Source: Litoreibacter ascidiaceicola
GTDB taxonomy: Bacteria; Pseudomonadota; Alphaproteobacteria; Rhodobacterales; Rhodobacteraceae
Direction: 5' to 3'
Assembly (NCBI RefSeq): GCF_900129235.1
Contig: NZ_FQUV01000004.1
Location: 1 to 64,000, forward strand
Length of the DNA stretch: 64,000 nucleotides
Below, piece after piece: positions 44,083 through 52,148 of this stretch. A program made the position numbers and the translations under genes. The notes beneath the pieces were generated by a model, which saw nothing but the letters and a program-made list of their open reading frames with translations, searched no databases and was not told the origin of the DNA. Every line of letters starts with the position of its first letter. Within the stretch, counting starts at the first letter, position 1.

Positions 44083-45588
44083 ATGGACATTCTATCCAAC
44101 CTCGCGCTGGGCTTCGGCGTCGCCCTTTCACCCTACACCCTGTTTCTGGCCGTTTGCGGCTGCTTTCTTGGAACCATAATCGGCGCGCTGCCGGGGCTTG
44201 GCCCGTCGAACGGCGTGGCGATCCTAATCCCGATCACCTTCACCCTTGGCCTTGATGCCACCAGCGCCTTGGTCCTGATGACATCTGTCTATTACGGCGC
44301 GATGTATGGCGGGCGGATATCCTCGATCCTGCTGAACATCCCGGGTGACGAGCCCGCACTGATGACCACCCTCGACGGCTACCCGATGGCCAAGCAAGGC
44401 CGCGCGGGTGACGCGTTGGTGTTGTCCGGCGTGGCGTCCTTCGTGGGGGCTTTTCTGGCCACAATCGGCCTGATGCTGCTGGCCCCGTCGCTGGCGCGGG
44501 TCGCGTTTCTGTTTGGTCCCGCCGAGTATTTTGCCCTCTACCTGCTGGCGTTCTGCACCCTTGGTGGTATGGCCTCCAACAACCAAGCCAAAGCCGCATT
44601 GGCGGCTTGTATCGGTCTTGGCATCGCGACGATCGGTGTGGACTCGTCCTCCGGCCTGCCGCGTCTGACGGGCGGCAACCTGCACCTGTATGACGGTGTT
44701 GATTTCCTTGTGGCCATCGTTGGCTTGTTCGCCATCGCCGAGGTGTTCTTCTTTATCGAAAGCCACGGCAAGGGGTCGTCCATTGGCGTAAAGCTGGACA
44801 AGGTCCGCATTCCTTGGGCCGATATTTGGGAAACCAAATGGACGATGCTACGCTCTTCTGCTGTAGGCTTTATCGCGGGCATCTTGCCCGGTGCAGGCGC
44901 GTCGCTGGGGTCTTTCATGGCCTATATGACCGAGAAATCCATTGCCGGTGAAAAAGGCGGATTTGGCACTGGCGTCCCGAAAGGCGTCGCCGCTCCGGAA
45001 GCGGGCAACAACGCCGCAGCAGGTGGTGCGCTTGTGCCAATGTTGACACTGGGCGTGCCAGGGTCTGGCACGACCGCGGTTTTGCTGGCGCTTCTGATGA
45101 CACTTAACATCACACCTGGCCCGACGCTGTTCACCGACCGGCCCGAAGTGGTTTGGGGTCTGATCGCTTCGCTGCTTATCGCGAACATTGTGCTGCTCCT
45201 GATGAACGTGCCGATGGTGAAAATCTTCGTCAAAATCCTGATGGTGCCTGCGTGGATATTACTGCCGGGCGTAACGATGATCTCGTTTGTTGGCATATAC
45301 TCGTTGTCAGGCAGCTATTTCGATCTGTTGATGATGGTCGGTTTCGGTGCACTCGGATATATCCTGCGCAAGCTCGACATTCCGACGGTGCCGGTGATCC
45401 TTGGCATCCTGCTAGGTGGGAACATGGAGGACGCACTGCGCCGCGCCATGACGCTGTCGGATGGCGATGTAACTTACCTGTTCTCCAGCCCGATTGCGAT
45501 CGGGCTATGGGTCGCCGCCATAGCAGGGTTCGTTGCGCCGATGTTCTTGCGTAACATTCTGAAAAAGCCACAAGCGATCACAGACTGA
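44083..45588 (+). CDS. tctA: Tripartite tricarboxylate transporter large permease
   Basis: 501 residues, about 11 to 12 membrane segments. Family blocks: GTIIGALPGLGPSNGVAILIP, YGAMYGGRISSILLNIPGD, GILPGAGASLGSFMAY and the APEAGNNAAAGGALVPMLTLGVPGSGTTAVLL stretch (given here in part from residue 304). It forms the proton- or sodium-driven channel. The stop overlaps the AtuA-family start. Confidence 0.95.
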   Translation: MDILSNLALGFGVALSPYTLFLAVCGCFLGTIIGALPGLGPSNGVAILIPITFTLGLDATSALVLMTSVYYGAMYGGRISSILLNIPGDEPALMTTLDGYPMAKQGRAGDALVLSGVASFVGAFLATIGLMLLAPSLARVAFLFGPAEYFALYLLAFCTLGGMASNNQAKAALAACIGLGIATIGVDSSSGLPRLTGGNLHLYDGVDFLVAIVGLFAIAEVFFFIESHGKGSSIGVKLDKVRIPWADIWETKWTMLRSSAVGFIAGILPGAGASLGSFMAYMTEKSIAGEKGGFGTGVPKGVAAPEAGNNAAAGGALVPMLTLGVPGSGTTAVLLALLMTLNITPGPTLFTDRPEVVWGLIASLLIANIVLLLMNVPMVKIFVKILMVPAWILLPGVTMISFVGIYSLSGSYFDLLMMVGFGALGYILRKLDIPTVPVILGILLGGNMEDALRRAMTLSDGDVTYLFSSPIAIGLWVAAIAGFVAPMFLRNILKKPQAITD

Positions 45589-46937
45589 TGGTCAAGGTTC
45601 TTATTCCATCTGGGGCTTTGGGGCTCGGGTATGATCGCAAGGCCTTGGCGCGAGGTATAGCCGAGAAGCCAGACATCATTGCGATTGACGGCGGGTCCAC
45701 GGATAGTGGGCCTCATTATCTTGGGACCGGCTCCTCCAAATATGCGCGCGGCTCCACCAAGGCGGAGTGGCGAGAGCTCATGGAGGCCCGCGCCGAGGCG
45801 GGTGTGCCACTGATCATCGGAACCGCTGGCACCTGCGGCGCGGATAGTGCCGTGGATTGGCTGGTGGACATCACGCGAGAGATCGTTGCCGAAACCGGGA
45901 TGAAAGTGAAGCTCGCCGTTCTCAAAAGCGGGCAGCGGCAGGATGCTTTGATTGATGCATTCGGTCAGGGAAAAATCACGCCCCTTGAGCCGGCACCGGA
46001 GCTGTCCGAGGACGTCATAGCATCCTGCTCCAACATCGTGGCGTTGGCCGGAGCCGAGCAAATACAAGCGGCACTTGAGACCGGTGCGGATATTGTGATT
46101 GCAGGGCGAACGACTGACACGGCAATTATTTCAGCTTTGCCCTTGTCGCGTGGGTGCCACGCTGGCGGGGTGTGGCACGGGGCCAAGATCGGGGAGTGCG
46201 GCGCGCTGGCGACGACTGCACCGAATTCTGGCACCATCCTGATCGAGTTTGACGCGGAAGGGTTCACGATCTCCCCGATGGGCGCGGATGCCCGCGCGAC
46301 GCCACACACCGTTTCGGCTCATATGCTTTATGAGAACTCCAACCCTGATATCCTTTATGAGCCCGGCGGCCATTTGGACGTAAGAGCTGCAAAATATGAG
46401 GCAGTTGACGACAGGCGGGTGCGTGTCTCCGGAAGCGAGTGGGTTGTCTCTGACCGCTATACGGTAAAGTTGGAAGGTGCTCGTTTGGCAGGGTTTCAGA
46501 CGGTGTCGCTGGTCACTGTGCGCGACCCCCGATACGTCGCCAATATCCGGGCATGGTGCGATGACATCATGATCAAGGCGACGGAAAAAGCGCGTGCGCG
46601 TGTCGGGGAAGGGTTCGAGATTGAACTCCGCCTGATTGGTTTGGATGCGACTTTGGGTGTGCTGGACACAGAGGCCAAAGCAGGAACCGAAATTGGAGTG
46701 TTGGGTCTGGTTACGGCCCCAACCGAAAGCTTGTCACGCGAGGTGGCCAAGGTTTTGAACCCGTATCTTTTGCACCACCCTTTGACCGAAGAAGAGGAAA
46801 TGCCCACCTTTGCATTCCCGTTTTCGCCACCGGAAGTGTCAAGGGGCGCGGTCTACGAGTTCTGCTTGAACCATGTGTTGGAGCTTGAAGATCCGATGGA
46901 GGCTTTCACATTGACCTTTGAGGAGTTGGGCCAATGA
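45588..46937 (+). CDS. AtuA-family protein (DUF1446, acyclic terpene utilisation-like)
   Basis: 449 residues, start overlapping the tctA stop. The N terminus MVKVLIPSGALGLGYD, the DGGSTDSGPHYLGTG block and the AGRTTDTAIISALPL block fit the AtuA/DUF1446 family. AtuA is linked to citronellol degradation, but many members, like this one, sit beside tct genes with a DUF4387 partner and no terpene genes. The reaction is unknown; it probably acts on the acid imported by TctABC. Overlaps the next start. Confidence 0.82.
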   Translation: MVKVLIPSGALGLGYDRKALARGIAEKPDIIAIDGGSTDSGPHYLGTGSSKYARGSTKAEWRELMEARAEAGVPLIIGTAGTCGADSAVDWLVDITREIVAETGMKVKLAVLKSGQRQDALIDAFGQGKITPLEPAPELSEDVIASCSNIVALAGAEQIQAALETGADIVIAGRTTDTAIISALPLSRGCHAGGVWHGAKIGECGALATTAPNSGTILIEFDAEGFTISPMGADARATPHTVSAHMLYENSNPDILYEPGGHLDVRAAKYEAVDDRRVRVSGSEWVVSDRYTVKLEGARLAGFQTVSLVTVRDPRYVANIRAWCDDIMIKATEKARARVGEGFEIELRLIGLDATLGVLDTEAKAGTEIGVLGLVTAPTESLSREVAKVLNPYLLHHPLTEEEEMPTFAFPFSPPEVSRGAVYEFCLNHVLELEDPMEAFTLTFEELGQ

Positions 46938-47233
46938 GCAGGCTCGGGGATATTGCGGTCAAGGTGCGGTCCAAAAACGCGGGACCGTTCTGGTTAACCG
47001 TCGACATTTTCTGTGGCTCACAAAGTGTATTCGCGCAGGTCCGTACCTCGATCACGTCAGCTCGGATCGCTGGCGTATTTGGGGCCGAAATCGCTGTTGT
47101 AAATCGCTATGAGATGGACTCATTGAACGTGCTGAAATTCAGTTTGCCACGCCCTGCGGTGCAAGGAACGCGTCAGGATCGTGACATGCATGGTGCGTCC
47201 TTCGCAGCGCTGGTGGCGGAGCTTGAGGTCTGA
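46934..47233 (+). CDS. DUF4387-family protein, AtuA partner
   Basis: 99 residues, a small soluble protein: LGDIAVKVRSKNAGPFWLTVDIFCGSQ begins it (positions 4-30) and the end is FSLPRPAVQGTRQDRDMHGA. It begins inside the AtuA-family stop (ATGA). The DUF4387 family regularly follows AtuA-type genes, so the two likely form one enzyme. No catalytic residues are known to me. Confidence 0.82.
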   Translation: MSRLGDIAVKVRSKNAGPFWLTVDIFCGSQSVFAQVRTSITSARIAGVFGAEIAVVNRYEMDSLNVLKFSLPRPAVQGTRQDRDMHGASFAALVAELEV

Positions 47234-47272
47234 CGCCTTGACCGTGCGGGGGTTTGTGATCACAGTCTTCCC

Positions 47273-47938
47273 ATGCTGCTGAATGCCCCCAAACCCGAAC
47301 CTACAGGCACCGCTGCGACAGGTGCGGCCAATGACATGGTGTACCGACGCCTTCGGTCCCAGATCATGCACGGGGAGATATTGCCCGGCTCTGCCAAGAC
47401 CCTTCGGGGAATTGGCAAGGAATTCGGTGTATCGATGACACCCGCACGCGAAGCCATGCGGCGGTTGGTGGCGGAAGGGGCGTTTTCATTGTCGTCGTCG
47501 GGACGCATTTCAACACCGGAGCTATCAAACGACCGCATTGAAGAGCTGGCGGCCCTGCGTGCGCTGCTGGAGCCGGAACTGGCGGCCCGTGCGCTGCCGC
47601 GTGCGCATTTCGCGCTGATTGATCGGTTGCAAACCATCAATGGCACCATCGGACAAGCCATCGCACGTCAAGATGCGGTGGGCTATATACGCACAAATCT
47701 GGAGTTCCACCGGACGCTTTACCTGCGTGCGCAAGCCCCGGCGATGCTGGCCATGGCGGAAACCGTCTGGCTGCAAATGGGACCGACAATGCGCAGCTTG
47801 TACGAGAAGCTAAGGCGTTCGGAGCTGCCGCAACACCATCGGCTGATTGTCGCGGCACTCAAGGCAGGGGATGAGCCGGGGCTGCGGCTGGCTGTGCGGG
47901 CAGACGTGACCCAAGGGCTCCGGATGCTGGCGCAATAG
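47273..47938 (+). CDS. GntR-family (FCD) transcriptional regulator
   Basis: 221 residues. Winged helix at about 22-85 (MVYRRLRSQIMHGEILPGS, FGVSMTPAREAMRRLVAEGA) and an FCD all-helical ligand domain from about 92, with the metal-site histidine in LEFHRTLY. It lies 39 bases after the DUF4387 gene on the same strand and probably controls the tct-atu operon by binding a carboxylate. Confidence 0.88.
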   Translation: MLLNAPKPEPTGTAATGAANDMVYRRLRSQIMHGEILPGSAKTLRGIGKEFGVSMTPAREAMRRLVAEGAFSLSSSGRISTPELSNDRIEELAALRALLEPELAARALPRAHFALIDRLQTINGTIGQAIARQDAVGYIRTNLEFHRTLYLRAQAPAMLAMAETVWLQMGPTMRSLYEKLRRSELPQHHRLIVAALKAGDEPGLRLAVRADVTQGLRMLAQ

Positions 47939-47949
47939 GAGTTTCGGAG

Positions 47950-48015
47950 GTCCTTTCGGACCCCCGATATTCGTGGGGCGCTGCCCCACACCCCGAGGTA
48001 TTTATGAAGCAATGA
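47950..48015. repeat. REP-like intergenic repeat, copy 2 (convergent genes)
   Basis: Hairpins GGTCC-TTTC-GGACC and GGGGC-GCT-GCCCC are followed by CCGAGGTATTTATGAAGCAATGA, nearly the same ending as the copy at 30496-30570. It stands between the convergent gntR and lpd genes. Confidence 0.75.
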
Positions 48016-48022
48016 TAGGCGG

Positions 48023-49411
48023 TTAGCTGTGGATTGGGCCGTCGCCACAAGCCAGAGCGGCCTCGCGCACGGCCTCTGAATAGGTCGGGTGCGCGTGGCA
48101 GGTGCGGGCAAGGTCTTCGGCGGCGGCACCGAATTCCATGGCGACGCAGATTTCGTGGATCAGATCGCCTGCCATGGGGCCGATGATATGTGCGCCAAGG
48201 ATGCGGTCTGTGTCTTTGTCGGCCAGAATTTTGACGAAACCGTCGCCCGCGAAATTGGCCTTGGCGCGACCATTGCCCATGAAGGAAAACTTGCCAACCT
48301 TGTAGTTGCGGCCTGCTTCTTTCAGCTGTTCCTCGGTCGCGCCGACGCTGGCAACTTCGGGGTGGGTGTAGATTACGCCGGGGATAACGTCATAATTTAC
48401 ATGGCCTTTTTGGCCCGCAAGAACCTCTGCCACGCCCATGCCTTCGTCCTCGGCTTTGTGAGCCAGCATCGGGCCGGTGATCGCGTCGCCGATGGCGTAA
48501 ATGCCTTTCACCGAGGTGGCCCAATGGGCGTCGGTCTTGATCTGGCCACGCTTTTCCATTGCGACGCCAAGGGCTTCAAGGCCGAGGCCGTCGGTGAACG
48601 GTTTGCGACCCGTGGCAACCAATACCACGTCGGCGTCTTCGGTGTGTTCGCTGTCGTCCTTGCGTAGCTTATAGGTGACTTTGGCCTTGTTGTTCTTGAC
48701 CTCGACGCCTTGAACGGCGGCACCCAGTTGGAACTCAAGCCCTTGTTTTTTAAGTGTTCTCTGGAAGGTTTTGGCCACTTCCGCGTCCATTCCGGGGGTG
48801 ATGGCGTCGAGGAACTCGATCACCTTCACCTCTGCACCCAAACGCTTGTAGACCGAGCCGAGCTCCAGTCCGATCACGCCTGCGCCGATGACGACGAGCT
48901 TGTTCGGAACCTTGGACAATTCCAGTGCGCCGGTGGAGGAGACGATGGTCTTTTCGTCGATCTCCACGCCTGGCAAAGTGGACACTTCGGAGCCGGAAGC
49001 GATGACGATATTCTTCGCCTCATGCACCTCGTCACCGACTTTGACCTTGCCTGCTTCGGGGATGGAGGCCCAGCCTTTAATCCAGTCTATCTTGTTCTTT
49101 TTCATCAAGAATTCGACGCCCTTGGTGTTGGTGGCGACGACGTCGTCCTTATAGGCCAGCATCTGTTTCCAATCCACCGACGGCGCTTTGCCCTTTAGGC
49201 CCATCTTGGCAAAGTTGTGCTCTGCCTCGTGCAGCATGTGCGACGCGTGAAGCATTGCTTTGGACGGGATGCAGCCGACGTTCAGACAGGTGCCGCCAAG
49301 CGTCTCGCGGCCCTCGACGATGGCTGTTTTCAGCCCGAGTTGTGCGCAGCGGATGGCGCAAACGTAGCCGCCGGGGCCGGAACCGATGATGATGACGTCG
49401 TAGCTGGACAT
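48023..49411 (-). CDS. lpdA: Dihydrolipoyl dehydrogenase (E3)
   Basis: 462 residues. FAD motif [18 protein letters not shown], redox disulfide C42/C47 in [16 protein letters not shown] motif [21 protein letters not shown], and the C-terminal His-Glu pair in [13 protein letters not shown]. It regenerates lipoamide for 2-oxoglutarate dehydrogenase. Last gene of the suc cluster, separated from sucB by three small genes. It might also serve the glycine cleavage system. Confidence 0.96.
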   Translation of the reverse strand: MSSYDVIIIGSGPGGYVCAIRCAQLGLKTAIVEGRETLGGTCLNVGCIPSKAMLHASHMLHEAEHNFAKMGLKGKAPSVDWKQMLAYKDDVVATNTKGVEFLMKKNKIDWIKGWASIPEAGKVKVGDEVHEAKNIVIASGSEVSTLPGVEIDEKTIVSSTGALELSKVPNKLVVIGAGVIGLELGSVYKRLGAEVKVIEFLDAITPGMDAEVAKTFQRTLKKQGLEFQLGAAVQGVEVKNNKAKVTYKLRKDDSEHTEDADVVLVATGRKPFTDGLGLEALGVAMEKRGQIKTDAHWATSVKGIYAIGDAITGPMLAHKAEDEGMGVAEVLAGQKGHVNYDVIPGVIYTHPEVASVGATEEQLKEAGRNYKVGKFSFMGNGRAKANFAGDGFVKILADKDTDRILGAHIIGPMAGDLIHEICVAMEFGAAAEDLARTCHAHPTYSEAVREAALACGDGPIHS

Positions 49412-49494
49412 TGAGGTATCTCCTTACCTTAAATAGGCGTTTTTCTGTGTCTGCAGTCCGTCGGCAAAGCGTCGGACTTCTGTCGGGCACGGTG

Positions 49495-49884
49495 TCAGAG
49501 CACCGCTGCGACAAGCATGGTGACTGTTGCGAAGAACCCTACGGCCCATATGACCGACCGCCAAGGGGTCAACCCGAAAGCGTAGGCGGGAATGTAGAGA
49601 ACCCGCGCGCCCAGATAGAGCCAGGCGCAGGTTGCAGTGACGGGGGTGGACTGGCCGCTGACCGAGATGACGACGGCGGCGATGGTGAACAGGATGAGAC
49701 CCTCGAAATGGTTGTTCATCGCGCGTTGCAGGCGGCCAGCGGTGCCGGTCAGCTCGATCTTCTTGTCGCGCGGGGAGGCGGCGGCTTTGGAGCCGACCTG
49801 CATTTGGGCGGTGACCGAGTAGAGCAGGAATTGCACAACTTGCAGCAGGGCCGCGAGGGTGAGGATGGTGAGTTCGGTGGTCAT
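49495..49884 (-). CDS. MAPEG-family membrane protein
   Basis: 129 residues with four hydrophobic segments and the MAPEG pattern GRLQRAMNNHFEGLILF, including the asparagine and glutamate of the family, and ARVLYIPAYAFGLTPWRS. The family includes membrane glutathione transferases; bacterial members are mostly uncharacterised. It overlaps the zinc-ribbon-like gene by four bases. Confidence 0.87.
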   Translation of the reverse strand: MTTELTILTLAALLQVVQFLLYSVTAQMQVGSKAAASPRDKKIELTGTAGRLQRAMNNHFEGLILFTIAAVVISVSGQSTPVTATCAWLYLGARVLYIPAYAFGLTPWRSVIWAVGFFATVTMLVAAVL

Positions 49885-50123
49885 GTATTGGCTTTCTTTC
49901 CGGCTTGGTTGGTCCAGACGATGGTGCCGTCATTGGGGCAGCGGAGTGTGCCGTCGCGTGAGCCGTCCTCGTTGGTGCCTTTGACAAACCCGCCCGAGCT
50001 TTGGAAGCGGCGGTAGGGCGTATCCCCCGGCTCGGAGCTTGGACCGACACCGACCACGATGCGGATTTCATCGGTGAAATCGCATTCGGGGCAGGTGAGG
50101 GTTTTGGGGTCTAGGTAGGCCAT
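49881..50123 (-). CDS. Small zinc-ribbon-like hypothetical protein
   Basis: 80 residues. A CPEC pair near the start (residues 11-14) and a CPNDGT element near residue 62 suggest a partial zinc ribbon with one ligand replaced. No signal peptide. Its ATGA overlap with the MAPEG gene supports it as real. Function unknown. Confidence 0.7.
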   Translation of the reverse strand: MAYLDPKTLTCPECDFTDEIRIVVGVGPSSEPGDTPYRRFQSSGGFVKGTNEDGSRDGTLRCPNDGTIVWTNQAGKKANT

Positions 50124-50156
50124 TTAGTCTTTCTGGGATGGCGGTGTGAACCCCGC

Positions 50157-50612
50157 CTACGGGTTTGTCGTGGGTGAACCGTTCGCGTTTAGCGAAGAAT
50201 TAACCATCTTACGGGCTTTACGGTTCTTTGAATTGAGCTCACGGAATATGCCAATGCAGCAAGCCAATCCGATCAGGCTGGTCGGGAGAGTGACAAGAAC
50301 AACAAACCCGAGAAGTAGCAGAGCGATCTGAATTATTAGCGCAAGGATCGAGCCGTAGCGGATTATGGTACGGGCCACTTCGTCAGACTTCTCCAACATT
50401 TTTGAACCCAGAAAAATCAATGCCACAGGTGCCGACGTAACCGCGAGCCCAATCAACAGATGGTCGTTGATACCGTGCATGAGGATCAACGCACCGAAGC
50501 CGATGGGGGTCAGGGCAAGACCGAGGCTCCAGCGCGCGACCCGTTCGCTCTTGGTGAACGGATCGCGTGCCGCTGGGGTCTCCGTATCAGCACTATCGGC
50601 TCTGAACTCCAT
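50157..50612 (-). CDS. Hypothetical membrane protein (four helices)
   Basis: 151 residues, not recognised. Four hydrophobic stretches (about 29-47, 52-70, 87-107 and 108-125), an acidic N terminus and a polar, basic C terminus. It lies nine bases after sucB on the same strand but has codon use and composition unlike the suc genes by eye, suggesting a later arrival in the operon. Confidence 0.6.
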   Translation of the reverse strand: MEFRADSADTETPAARDPFTKSERVARWSLGLALTPIGFGALILMHGINDHLLIGLAVTSAPVALIFLGSKMLEKSDEVARTIIRYGSILALIIQIALLLLGFVVLVTLPTSLIGLACCIGIFRELNSKNRKARKMVNSSLNANGSPTTNP

Positions 50613-50621
50613 CCACTTGAC

Positions 50622-52148
50622 CTACAGATCCATCAGCAAGCGGCGTGGATCTTCCAGCGCTTCTTTCACGCGCACCAAGAACGTCACGGCGCCTTTGCCG
50701 TCGACGATGCGGTGGTCGTAGCTCAGCGCTAGATACATCATTGGGCGGATGACGACCTCTCCGTTGATGGCCATGGGGCGGTCCTGGATTTTGTGCATGC
50801 CGAGGATGCCGGATTGCGGCGGGTTCAGGATCGGCGAGGACATGAGCGAGCCGTAGACGCCGCCGTTGGAGATGGTGAACGAGCCGCCCTGCATTTCCGC
50901 CATGGACAGCTTGCCGTCGCGGGCCTTGGCGCCTTTTTCAGCGATGGCTTTCTCGATCTCGGCAAAGCTCATGGAATCCGCGTCGCGGATCACGGGGACG
51001 ACGAGGCCGGTGGGCGTGCCCGCGGCGATGCCCATGTGGACGTAGTTTTTGTAGACCACATCGGTGCCGTCGATCTCGGCGTTGACCTCGGGGACTTCTT
51101 TGAGCGCGTGGACGCAGGCCTTGGTGAAGAAGGACATGAAGCCGAGCTTCACACCGTGCTTCTTCAGGAACAGGTCCTTGTATTCGTTGCGCAAGTCCAT
51201 GACCGCGCCCATGTCGACCTCGTTATAGGTGGTCAGCATGGCGGCGGTGTTCTGGCTTTCCTTCAGGCGGCGCGCGATGGTTTGGCGCAGGCGGGTCATC
51301 TTGACCCGTTCCTCGCGGCTGTCGTCATCGGCAGAGACCGGCGCGCGGGGGGCCTGAGCGGCGGGGGCGGAGGCCGTGGCGTTTTGCACGTCTTCCTTCA
51401 TGATGCGCCCGTCGCGACCGGAGCCTGTGACGGTGGCAGGGTCGATGCCTTTCTCGGCCATGATTTTGTTGGCGGAGGGGGCGTTCTCGACGTCTTTGCC
51501 GCCGCTGGATGCGGGCGCAGGGGCGCTGTCCTTTGACGCCGAAGGCGCGGCGGCCGCAGCCGCACCACCACTAGAGGACAGGACGGCCAGTTTGGCGGAA
51601 GCGTCGACGGTGGTGCCTTCTTCGGCCAGAATTTCGGTGATCGTGCCGGCGGCGGGCGACGGGACCTCGACGGAGACCTTGTCGGTCTCCAGCTCGCAGA
51701 GCATTTCGTCCTGCGCGACGGTGTCACCGACCTTTTTGAACCATGTAGAGACGGTCGCTTCGCTGACCGACTCGCCCAAGGTGGGGACCATGACGTCGAT
51801 GCTGTCACCGCCTTCTTCGCCACCGTCTTTGCGGGGTTTCACGTCTGTCGGGCCTGCATTGATGGCCTTGTCCGGCTCGGCGGTCGGATCGTCCTGCTTC
51901 GGCCTTTCTGCCTCACCTTCGCTGACCTGCGCCAGCAGGGCGTCGACGCCGACGGTTTCGCCTTCTTGGGCAACGATCTCGGACAGGGTGCCTGCGACGG
52001 GGGACGGGACCTCGACGGTGACCTTGTCGGTTTCCAGCTCGCACAGCATTTCATCGACGGCAACGGTATCGCCGGGCTTTTTGAACCATGTAGCCACGGT
52101 GGCCTCGGTGACGCTTTCGCCAAGGGTTGGGACGCGGATCTCAGACAT
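50622..52148 (-). CDS. sucB: Dihydrolipoyllysine succinyltransferase with two lipoyl domains (E2 of 2-oxoglutarate dehydrogenase)
   Basis: 508 residues, longer than the roughly 400 of one-lipoyl SucB. Two lipoyl domains at about 2-75 and 117-190, with lysines K42 and K157 in ELETDKV. They are joined by an acidic linker, followed by an Ala/Pro-rich hinge. The E3-binding domain ([19 protein letters not shown]) is near 225-260, and the catalytic domain ends with [12 protein letters not shown]. It transfers succinyl from E1 to CoA. The start overlaps the sucA stop (TAATG). Confidence 0.96.
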   Translation of the reverse strand: MSEIRVPTLGESVTEATVATWFKKPGDTVAVDEMLCELETDKVTVEVPSPVAGTLSEIVAQEGETVGVDALLAQVSEGEAERPKQDDPTAEPDKAINAGPTDVKPRKDGGEEGGDSIDVMVPTLGESVSEATVSTWFKKVGDTVAQDEMLCELETDKVSVEVPSPAAGTITEILAEEGTTVDASAKLAVLSSSGGAAAAAAPSASKDSAPAPASSGGKDVENAPSANKIMAEKGIDPATVTGSGRDGRIMKEDVQNATASAPAAQAPRAPVSADDDSREERVKMTRLRQTIARRLKESQNTAAMLTTYNEVDMGAVMDLRNEYKDLFLKKHGVKLGFMSFFTKACVHALKEVPEVNAEIDGTDVVYKNYVHMGIAAGTPTGLVVPVIRDADSMSFAEIEKAIAEKGAKARDGKLSMAEMQGGSFTISNGGVYGSLMSSPILNPPQSGILGMHKIQDRPMAINGEVVIRPMMYLALSYDHRIVDGKGAVTFLVRVKEALEDPRRLLMDL

